From Bacillota bacterium (lineage in GTDB: Bacteria > Bacillota > Negativicutes > Sporomusales > UBA7701), in assembly GCA_023415775.1 (NCBI GenBank), contig JAEZJM010000022.1:1-8103 (forward strand): DNA of 8,103 bases, read 5' to 3'. The translations under genes and the position numbers were made by a program. The notes below the pieces were generated by a model. That model ran no database searches, had not been told where the DNA came from, and saw nothing but the letters and a program-made list of their open reading frames with translations. Shown here in pieces: positions 1 through 4,508 of the stretch (positions are counted from its first letter, which is position 1; each line of letters begins with the position of its first letter).

Positions 1-2
1 GG

Positions 3-1061
3 TTCGTAGGGGCTTTTCTAATTGTCTGGTATCACAATCAGTACAATAACATGGTGGCGACGCTGAATCCGGCGCTGCTGACCTCTATTCTGACGTATCT
101 GTCTTTTTTCCTAAATTGGACGCTGCCTTTTTTCTATGTGACTACCGCCAGATATGCCTTCATGTCAAATTCGAGGGTTGATATACCTGACGGCCAAAAA
201 CTCGGCAGAATAAAGCATTTATTGTTGCTTATTATATCCTATATATTTATCTATGAGGTCGAGCGGCAGGCACTGCTGAAAATCAAGGCTAAAATGGGCG
301 GCTATCTCTATCAATTCATCCCCTTCGACATATTCATGTATGGCACCGACTGGCCGGCGATAATAAAAAGAGTGCTCAATATCTTCCAGACCGTTCACTG
401 GTCGCCAATGTATTTTCTCAACCATGTTGTTATTATCTATGTGTGCGCGTTCATTTTGTGTTTTTTTTATAACAGGCTTCATGGAATCTTTAGAACGGTT
501 TTCGTGGCGACGCTCTGCAGCCTGACGTTATGGGCAACCATCTTCCCGCCTAAGATTTTCGCCGCTCTCCAGGTGCATTTATTAGGCATATCCGGCTGGA
601 TGACGATAGCGCTGCTGGCGTTTTCGTATCAGGCGGTTACCGGCCGGCAAAAGCTGGTCGCCGGAATAGATAAGGCCGGCAACATGCCGATCGCCGCGAT
701 TGTGGTACTGACGATATTGGCCAGCGGCTATCTTTCGACCAAGCACACACAGATGTTTTACTATCATCCTTACTGGGTGCTGCTGCTGTTAATTCTCGGG
801 GATTTCTTCCCGGCATCGAGCGGAAAACTAATGATCATATTAGCCGAATGGGGGCGCAAGTATTCTTTCGGCATCTTCGTTTTTCATTATCCGCCACAGG
901 AGTGGTTTGGGTATTTCGTGCCGATGCTCTGGACTAAGCTGGGCTTTGCGCACCCGAGCATCGTTCTATTGATCATCATTAACCTGCTGGCATTCCTAGC
1001 CGCCTGGGGCATCACGGCGTTGCTGTATCGATATTGTCCACGGTTGGTAAAAATAGCATAG
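3..1061 (+). CDS. Acyltransferase-3-like multipass membrane protein, 5' end outside the window
   Basis: The frame is open to the left edge, so the gene is 5'-partial. The first ATG in the window (51) has no Shine-Dalgarno sequence, and the codons before it read F-L-I-V-W-Y-H-N-Q. That resembles the first membrane segment of acyltransferase-3 (OafA-like) enzymes, which carries an essential His (here codon 33-35). Downstream, several hydrophobic segments are separated by short basic loops. Landmarks are W-T-L-P-F-F-Y, G-R-I-K-H-L-L-L-L, W-S-P-M-Y-F-L-N-H and, near the end, Y-S-F-G-I-F-V-F-H-Y-P-P, which matches the family's late membrane helix. Members transfer acyl groups, often acetyl, to surface polysaccharides or other envelope sugars at the cytoplasmic membrane; the substrate here cannot be told. 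The gene ends just before repeats and a tRNA fragment, so it is probably cargo of an integrated element, where such genes often alter surface antigens. The family call rests on topology and motifs, not on a search. Confidence 0.62.
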   Translation, partial: FVGAFLIVWYHNQYNNMVATLNPALLTSILTYLSFFLNWTLPFFYVTTARYAFMSNSRVDIPDGQKLGRIKHLLLLIISYIFIYEVERQALLKIKAKMGGYLYQFIPFDIFMYGTDWPAIIKRVLNIFQTVHWSPMYFLNHVVIIYVCAFILCFFYNRLHGIFRTVFVATLCSLTLWATIFPPKIFAALQVHLLGISGWMTIALLAFSYQAVTGRQKLVAGIDKAGNMPIAAIVVLTILASGYLSTKHTQMFYYHPYWVLLLLILGDFFPASSGKLMIILAEWGRKYSFGIFVFHYPPQEWFGYFVPMLWTKLGFAHPSIVLLIIINLLAFLAAWGITALLYRYCPRLVKIA

Positions 1062-1069
1062 AACCCCTT

Positions 1070-1182
1070 GGGTGCAACGTGGGTGCAATTAGTGGGTGTA
1101 ATTAGGCCGCCGTGGGTGCCAACAGTAGGGGTTGAAGCATGCCGCTATGCCGCATGAAATAAGGTTTTTGCAGTGGGTGCAA
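1070..1182 (+). repeat. Five direct repeats of (GT)GGGTGCAA, possible integrase arm sites
   Basis: Copies lie at 1070-1077 (GGGTGCAA), 1079-1088 (GTGGGTGCAA), 1092-1101 (GTGGGTGTAA), 1112-1122 (GTGGGTGCCAA) and 1173-1182 (GTGGGTGCAA), all in the same orientation. They fill the gap between the acyltransferase stop codon and the tRNA fragment. Short, irregularly spaced direct repeats beside a tRNA-derived core are typical of the arm-type sites bound by the N-terminal domain of phage or ICE tyrosine integrases. That function is inferred; the repeats themselves are directly visible. Confidence 0.6.
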
Positions 1183-1216
1183 TGGTTTGGCCGTGCCTAG
1201 TAAAGCGGGCCTGCCT

Positions 1217-1265
1217 CGGACTTCTAATCCGTTGGTCGCACGTTCGAATCGTGCCAGGCGCGCCA
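1217..1265 (+). pseudogene. 3' part of tRNA-Arg(UCU), likely integration (att) site
   Basis: The sequence gives an anticodon loop CTTCTAA (1221-1227, anticodon TCT at 1223-1225) with a 4-bp stem, then a variable loop. A perfect T-arm follows (GCACG / TTCGAAT / CGTGC, 1238-1254), then the acceptor 3' strand CAGGCGC, discriminator G and encoded CCA (1263-1265). The expected 5' half is not there. GTGCCTA at 1193-1199 could pair with six of seven acceptor positions, but only 14 bases follow before the anticodon stem and they form no normal D-arm. A rho-independent terminator follows directly, as after an intact tRNA gene. The simplest reading is the displaced original 3' end of a tRNA gene left at the far end of an element integrated from the left. 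A badly degenerate tRNA is the alternative. Confidence 0.72.
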
Positions 1266-1270
1266 GTGAA

Positions 1271-1307
1271 ACCAAGACTCCGCAGAAATGCGGAGTCTTG
1301 GTTTTTT
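1271..1307 (+). terminator. Rho-independent terminator behind the tRNA-Arg fragment
   Basis: A 13-14 bp perfect stem (CCAAGACTCCGCA at 1272-1284 pairing with 1289-1301) has a GAAA loop and is followed by six T. It lies 5 bases after the CCA end, so it is probably the native terminator of the tRNA transcript. Confidence 0.9.
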
Positions 1308-1350
1308 GCCACCGGAAAAGACAGGGACCACACTATTAGTTAATGGAAAA

Positions 1351-1370
1351 TTATTATCATAAAATAATAA
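1351..1370. promoter_or_regulatory. AT-rich inverted repeat upstream of ferritin, possible iron or peroxide operator
   Basis: TTATTAT (1351-1357) and ATAATAA (1364-1370) form a 7-6-7 inverted repeat just upstream of the predicted -35 element. Fur and PerR boxes are AT-rich inverted repeats of similar composition, and ferritin genes are common targets of such regulators. The half-site spacing differs from the classical 7-1-7 form, so the assignment is tentative. Confidence 0.3.
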
Positions 1371-1376
1371 ATGGTA

Positions 1377-1406
1377 TTGCATAATATCGCGGCATTATGC
1401 TAAAAT
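1377..1406 (+). promoter_or_regulatory. Predicted sigma-A promoter of the ferritin gene
   Basis: TTGCAT (-35, 1377-1382), an 18-base spacer and TAAAAT (-10, 1401-1406), the latter preceded by TGC to give an extended -10. Transcription would start near 1413, leaving a short leader before the ribosome binding site at 1424. Confidence 0.6.
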
Positions 1407-1439
1407 TATCCTTGAAAACACACAAGGAGGTAGATACAT

Positions 1440-1925
1440 ATGCTTTCGAAAAACATGCAAGATGCCTTCAACAACCAGATTCAAGCCGAGATGGCTTCTG
1501 CGTACCTCTATCTGTCGATGGCGGCCGATTGCGCGGGAAAGAATCTGAAAGGATTCGGCCATTGGCTCCGGGCCCAGTATAACGAGGAAGTTTCCCACGC
1601 CATGAAGATGTTTGATTATGTGATTGAGCGCGGCGGGCAGGTCGTACTGCAGGCAATCGAAGCGCCCCCCGCAGAATTCGGGTCGCCGGCGGACGTTTTT
1701 GCCAAGGTCCTTGCCCACGAACAACACGTGACAGCACGCATCAACAGCCTTTACGAACTAGCGGTGGCTGAAAAGGACTACGCCAGCCAAATATTCCTGC
1801 AATGGTTCATTAGCGAGCAGGTGGAAGAGGAAGGGTCAGCCGGTGAAATCATCGAAAGGATGAAGCTTGCCGGCGACAAGGGCAGCGCTTTGGTCTGGAT
1901 AGACAAGGAGCTGGGCAAGCGCTAG
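1440..1925 (+). CDS. ftnA: Bacterial non-haem ferritin (FtnA type)
   Basis: This is a 161-residue cytoplasmic iron-storage protein. Ferritins assemble into 24-subunit shells, oxidise Fe(II) at a di-iron ferroxidase centre and store it as a ferric mineral. The ligands fall at the same numbers as in E. coli FtnA: E17, E50, H53, E94, Q127 and E130. The residues of the third iron site (E49, E126, E129) and the conserved Y24 are also present, so the subunit should be catalytically competent. Length is normal for the family and there is no haem-binding Met of bacterioferritin type in the usual place. The start is fixed by AAGGAGG at 1424-1430, nine bases before the ATG. The gene appears monocistronic: it has its own extended -10 promoter, a possible iron or peroxide operator upstream and a terminator at 1949-1998. 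It is the first intact gene on the chromosome side of the tRNA fragment. Confidence 0.96.
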   Translation: MLSKNMQDAFNNQIQAEMASAYLYLSMAADCAGKNLKGFGHWLRAQYNEEVSHAMKMFDYVIERGGQVVLQAIEAPPAEFGSPADVFAKVLAHEQHVTARINSLYELAVAEKDYASQIFLQWFISEQVEEEGSAGEIIERMKLAGDKGSALVWIDKELGKR

Positions 1926-1948
1926 CAGCGTTTCGCTCGCATGCAAAA

Positions 1949-1998
1949 GTGGGGTTTGCGCTGGGTCGGGATGGCCTGGGGCAAACTCCGCTTTTTTT
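1949..1998 (+). terminator. Terminator of the ferritin gene
   Basis: GTGGGGTTTGC (1949-1959) pairs with GCAAACTCCGC (1981-1991) over 11 bp including two G-T wobbles. The enclosed G-rich segment is partly self-complementary and seven T follow. It starts 24 bases after the ferritin stop codon. Confidence 0.75.
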
Positions 1999-2140
1999 GG
2001 TAGAAACCCAAAAGGGAAAAAGCGAAAACTCGTGGAAGTAATTATTAGGAATAACATGCTTTGCGAAGGCGCTTGCGTTTTTTCGGTGTGAACCGGAGAA
2101 CTGCAACGGGCGCGTTGGCTAACCTGGAGGGAGATGCTGG

Positions 2141-2728
2141 ATGAATAACGTTGGAATTTTTTTGTTCAATGATGTAGAGCTGCTCGATTACGCCGGTCCC
2201 TACGAAGTTTTCTCCGCTACTGCCCAGCTTAACGACAACAAACTGTTTAAGGTCTTCACGGTATCGGAAGACGGGGCGGCGGTAAGGTCGGTCAACGGTC
2301 TCACGGCACTGCCCGACTTTGGGTTCGATAACCATCCGCCGATCGATATCCTGGTAGTTCCCGGCGGCATCGGGACCAGGGTCGCCTACAAAAACGACGC
2401 GGTTCTGGACTGGTTAAAAAATGTTTCCGCCAACGCCCAGATAGTCATGTCCGTCTGCTCGGGGGCAAGAATCCTCGGTGCCGTAGGCCTGTTAGACGGG
2501 AAGGAGGCCGTTACCCACCACAGTGTGGCCGACCACCTGCGGGAGACGGCGCCCGGCGCTATCGTCATCGATGAGAAACGCTATACCGATAACGGCAAGG
2601 TGATGACTTCCGGGGGAATATCGGCCGGTATCGACCTGGCCCTCCATATTGTGGCGAAGCTGCACGGGCAAGACGTTGCCAACAAAACGATCAAGTATAT
2701 GGAGTACGGCGACTGGCGGTCGCTGTAA
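2141..2728 (+). CDS. DJ-1/PfpI-family protein, isonitrile-hydratase-like
   Basis: A 195-residue single-domain protein of the DJ-1/PfpI (class I glutamine amidotransferase-like) superfamily. Visible landmarks are an N-terminal strand with F-N-D-V-E-L-L-D-Y-A-G-P-Y-E-V-F (E13, D16), the V-V-P-G-G-I-G turn (74-78), the nucleophile elbow S-V-C-S-G-A (C106), T-H-H at 125-127 and the late T-S-G-G-I-S-A-G-I-D-L-A motif. The pairing of D16 with C106 and the G-P-Y-E-V-F segment are closest to cyclohexyl-isocyanide hydratase (InhA) and to the N-terminal domains of GlxA/FtrA regulators, but no DNA-binding domain follows. The true substrate is unknown; isonitrile hydration, thiol stress protection or a glyoxalase-like activity are all possible. 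The start is supported by GGAGGG at 2126-2131, nine bases upstream. The gene lies alone between the ferritin terminator and its own terminator at 2759, and no clear promoter was seen in the 140-base gap before it. Confidence 0.88.
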   Translation: MNNVGIFLFNDVELLDYAGPYEVFSATAQLNDNKLFKVFTVSEDGAAVRSVNGLTALPDFGFDNHPPIDILVVPGGIGTRVAYKNDAVLDWLKNVSANAQIVMSVCSGARILGAVGLLDGKEAVTHHSVADHLRETAPGAIVIDEKRYTDNGKVMTSGGISAGIDLALHIVAKLHGQDVANKTIKYMEYGDWRSL

Positions 2729-2758
2729 TCACCGCGCCCTTGCGCATTCCAAGAGCAG

Positions 2759-2792
2759 AAAACCCGGAAGTCTTCTTAGGCTTCCGGGTTTT
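2759..2792. terminator. Bidirectional terminator between converging PfpI and cupin genes
   Basis: A perfect 12-bp stem, AAAACCCGGAAG (2759-2770) with CTTCCGGGTTTT (2781-2792), encloses a 10-base loop. The A/T ends of the stem supply a U run on either strand, so it can serve both the plus-strand PfpI gene, which ends at 2728, and the minus-strand cupin gene, which ends at 2846. Confidence 0.85.
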
Positions 2793-2845
2793 CATTTTCG
2801 ATGGCGCTGGCTTCATCATATTTGGCTGAAACTGCGGCCGCGCCG

Positions 2846-3211
2846 TCAGACCCATTCAATATTCGTGTCGGTCAGGTCGCCGCCGGCATTCCCGGTATTG
2901 AGCGTTCCGGCGGGTTCGATCAGCAGAAGCTTGCACTCCTCCCGGCAGAAAGGCTTATGCTCGACCCCCTTGGGAATCACAACCATTTCCCCCTTGGTCA
3001 ATGAGAGCGTCTCATCCCGCAGAGCGATTTGCAGATGGCCGTCGATCACCATAAAAACCTCGTCGGTCTCCGGGTGGCTATGCCAGATAAACTCCCTTTT
3101 CATCCTTACGAGCTTGAAATGGTAATCGTTCATTTGCGCCACAAGCTTGTAAGCGTGAAGCTCCTCTATCCTGGCGAATTTATCGGCGAAATCAATCACA
3201 GGAATTTTCAT
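2846..3211 (-). CDS. Small cupin-domain metal-binding protein
   Basis: A 121-residue single-domain cupin. Motif 1 is complete as H44-x-H46-x4-E51-x6-G58 and motif 2 as G74-x5-P80-x-G82-x2-H85, giving the usual 3-His/1-Glu metal site (H44, H46, E51, H85). The C-terminal tail, with L-I-E-P-A-G-T-x-N-T-G, matches a widespread family of stand-alone cupins without a settled function; they may be metal-dependent isomerases, dioxygenases or small-molecule binders. It is the second gene of a minus-strand operon. Its start lies 15 bases after the stop of the QueG-like gene, and its ribosome binding site (AAGGGGG on the minus strand, 3221-3227) overlaps that stop codon, so translation is probably coupled. 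Transcription should end at the shared hairpin at 2759-2792. The fold is certain; the reaction is not. Confidence 0.92.
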   Translation of the reverse strand: MKIPVIDFADKFARIEELHAYKLVAQMNDYHFKLVRMKREFIWHSHPETDEVFMVIDGHLQIALRDETLSLTKGEMVVIPKGVEHKPFCREECKLLLIEPAGTLNTGNAGGDLTDTNIEWV

Positions 3212-3226
3212 CCCTATCTTCCCCCT

Positions 3227-3922
3227 TCACGCTTTCTGCAGCCCCTGATGGTGCGGGCAGCTCCTGCGGCACAAATTGCACGCATAGACGAACCCTCCGC
3301 CGTCGGTTTGCTTCCCGCATACGCTGCGGCACTTGCGCTGCTCGATCGTGGCGCCGTCCAGCGCCTTGACAGGGCAGGCGTCCAGACAAATCCGGCAATC
3401 AGGCTCGCACGTCCGGTATGTGGCCAACGGATCGGCCGCGAGCTCCCTGTCGACAAGGACGGCACCCAGGCAGAGCATGTTGCCCATCATGTCGTTAACC
3501 AGCAGCGTGTTTTTGCCCATCCGCCCCAGACCGGCCCTTACGGCCGCATGCTTCAGCGACAATATCCCCTGCCCGTGCCTTCTGCTCTCGTCCCAGTAAT
3601 CGTAAGGGTCGCGGGACGGGACGGCCACGGCGCTGCTGCCAAGCCTGTCGAGCTCCGATGCGATTCGGTAGGTAATGGAATCGATCTGGTCAGCCGCCTT
3701 GAATATGGCAAATGTATACGCCGCTGCAGACGGTGACGCGAGAATACCGGCGGGAAACCGCTCCGCGATCACGACCACGCTTCTGCAGGCCCCGAGGACA
3801 TCGGTGGGATGGAAGCCGGCCGGCGCATCCGCGAACCGTTCCACCGGGGCTATTCCGCACAGGTCTGCCCCCAGATATGCCGCTCGTCGCTTTACATCGG
3901 CGGCGCTTATGGTTTCAAGCAT
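3227..3922 (-). CDS. Short QueG-like protein with two [4Fe-4S] cluster motifs
   Basis: A 231-residue protein related to epoxyqueuosine reductase (QueG) and other corrinoid iron-sulfur reductases. The central segment A-G-L-G-R-M-G-K-N-T-L-L (130-141), followed by G-N-M-L-C-L-G, matches the QueG cobalamin-domain signature. The C-terminal part has two ferredoxin-type groups: C172, C176, C179 and C183-P, then C202, C215, C218 and C222-P, with C198 extra. It is much shorter than QueG (over 300 residues), has no C-terminal HEAT-like region, and the tyrosine/aspartate/histidine stretch expected before the G-K-N motif in QueG is not visible (here A-A-A-Y-T-F-A-I-F, 66-74). It is therefore probably a paralogous redox protein, not the tRNA-modifying enzyme. 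The start has a strong site, GGGAGGAG at 3927-3934. It is the first gene of an operon with the cupin and is divergent from a broken LysR-type regulator. Confidence 0.82.
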   Translation of the reverse strand: MLETISAADVKRRAAYLGADLCGIAPVERFADAPAGFHPTDVLGACRSVVVIAERFPAGILASPSAAAYTFAIFKAADQIDSITYRIASELDRLGSSAVAVPSRDPYDYWDESRRHGQGILSLKHAAVRAGLGRMGKNTLLVNDMMGNMLCLGAVLVDRELAADPLATYRTCEPDCRICLDACPVKALDGATIEQRKCRSVCGKQTDGGGFVYACNLCRRSCPHHQGLQKA

Positions 3923-3973
3923 CTTTCTCCTCCCGAATAGGTCAAAAATTTTCCCGGACCCCTTTTTGAAATC

Positions 3974-4002
3974 ATACTATCATAGAAGTATCGATAGGTA
4001 AA
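3974..4002 (-). promoter_or_regulatory. Predicted promoter of the QueG-like/cupin operon
   Basis: On the minus strand, TTTACC (-35, 3997-4002), a 17-base spacer and TAGTAT (-10, 3974-3979), about 50 bases upstream of the start codon. The -35 lies inside a cluster of ATYGATA repeats, as expected for a regulated promoter. Confidence 0.45.
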
Positions 4003-4016
4003 TTGATAAATCGATA
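3989..4016. promoter_or_regulatory. ATYGATA repeats in the divergent gap, possible LysR-type operator
   Basis: ATCGATA (3990-3996, within the palindrome TATCGATA), ATTGATA (4002-4008) and ATCGATA (4010-4016) lie between the QueG-like operon and the LysR remnant, around the predicted -35. LysR-type regulators usually bind short AT-rich dyads in exactly this divergent position. The binding role is inferred. Confidence 0.35.
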
Positions 4017-4035
4017 AAGTAATTCGGAAAAACCG

Positions 4036-4140
4036 ATGGATCTGAAAGCCGTGGAAATCCGCCAGCTCAAAACCTTCGTTGCCGCCGCCAGGTTACTCAG
4101 TTTCACCGCGGCCACTGACGAACTCGGCTAACCCCAGCCC
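4036..4140 (+). pseudogene. 5' remnant of a LysR-type transcriptional regulator
   Basis: From the ATG at 4036 the frame gives 31 residues, including E-I-R-Q-L-K-T-F-V-A-A-A and L-S-F-T-A-A. This is the very conserved first helix and start of the winged helix-turn-helix of LysR-type regulators (typically M-E-I-R-Q-L-x-x-F-V-A-V-A, L-S-F-T-x-A-A). The frame then stops at TAA (4129-4131), exactly where the family has Tyr followed by A-Q-P. Reading through the stop gives P-Q-P, so the stop is a nonsense change and not a frameshift. Homology fades after about 4140, and the remaining roughly 260 residues of a normal regulator are absent. GTG at 4051 could be an alternative start; neither has a strong ribosome binding site. 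The gene was divergent from the QueG-like/cupin operon, the classical arrangement for a LysR-type regulator and its target. Confidence 0.8.
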
Positions 4141-4148
4141 TTCACCTT

Positions 4149-4281
4149 TTAAGGATGGACTTGTCGCACATCTAATACTCTATCGATTTCAAACTTCCGT
4201 CCATCATTCCAGGTCAAGACCAAAGGAAATATTGCCCTTCTCATCATGTTCAGCTGTCACTTTGATAAACGTCTTGCCCAT
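4149..4281 (-). pseudogene. Frameshifted 5' remnant of a small conserved Bacillota protein gene
   Basis: Reading the minus strand from ATG at 4281 gives M-G-K-T-F-I-K-V-T-A-E-H-D-E-K-G-N-I. The frame then shifts: one extra T near 4213-4222 is enough to restore P-L-V-L-T-W-N-D-G-R-K-F-E-I-D-R-V-L-D-V-R-Q. I recognise the pattern W-x-D-G-R-x-F-E-I-D-R-V-L-D-V-R from a family of about 70-80-residue proteins of unknown function in Clostridia and Negativicutes. There it continues with a glycine-containing segment and an R-Y-x-x-R-I strand. Here it stops after V-H-P (TAA at 4149-4151), so the second half is missing. The promoter upstream still looks perfect. The remnant faces the LysR remnant head-on and both are missing their 3' ends. 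Confidence 0.7.
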
Positions 4282-4311
4282 GCCATCACCCAGAACGTTT
4301 GTTCTGTTTTT

Positions 4312-4340
4312 ATTATAGTCTGCCCAGGCCGACAAATCAA
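4312..4340 (-). promoter_or_regulatory. Near-consensus sigma-A promoter of the small conserved remnant
   Basis: On the minus strand, TTGATT (-35, 4335-4340), a 17-base spacer and TATAAT (-10, 4312-4317). Transcription would start about 25 bases before the ATG at 4281. The promoter now drives only a broken gene. Confidence 0.7.
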
Positions 4341-4356
4341 GTGGGGGAAAATAGGC

Positions 4357-4391
4357 AAAAATAATCCGGTAGTTCATTGGTAACTACCGGA
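4357..4391 (-). terminator. Terminator of the metallophosphoesterase gene
   Basis: A perfect 10-bp stem (TCCGGTAGTT at 4365-4374 with AACTACCGGA at 4382-4391) has a 7-base loop and, on the minus strand, a TTATTTTT tail. It lies about 120 bases downstream of the metallophosphoesterase stop codon and upstream of the promoter at 4312-4340. Confidence 0.75.
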
Positions 4392-4508
4392 GTTAAATGA
4401 CCATCCATAAATATCTTAACGCTTTGCCATTTTTAATATTCTCTGAGTATCCCAAACAGACCGTTGTTGGGACAAGGCTTTTTCATTATCGGCGTTAATG
4501 AGTCCGCT

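Noticed and set aside
219..482. 87-codon minus-strand ORF
   Set aside because: It is antisense to the acyltransferase membrane segments and has no supporting motif or ribosome binding site.
1061..1190. GGGTGCAA repeats as a CRISPR array
   Set aside because: The repeats are only 8-11 bases and unevenly spaced, with gaps too short for spacers; arm-type integrase sites fit better.
1190..1265. Complete functional tRNA-Arg gene
   Set aside because: Acceptor pairing with 1193-1199 reaches only six of seven positions including a wobble, and the 14 bases left before the anticodon stem cannot form a D-arm.
1145..1333. 62-codon minus-strand ORF containing A-P-G-T-I-R-T-C-D-Q-R-I-R-S-P
   Set aside because: This peptide is the well-known artefact of translating the reverse strand of a tRNA 3' half. 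The DNA here is the tRNA-Arg fragment and its terminator.
2649..3736. Long plus-strand ORFs of 158 and 235 codons
   Set aside because: They lie antisense to the cupin and QueG-like genes, whose motifs are complete, and the translations are low-complexity and unlike known proteins.
4079..4318. 79-codon plus-strand ORF
   Set aside because: It overlaps the LysR remnant out of frame and runs antisense to the small conserved remnant; its composition is not protein-like.
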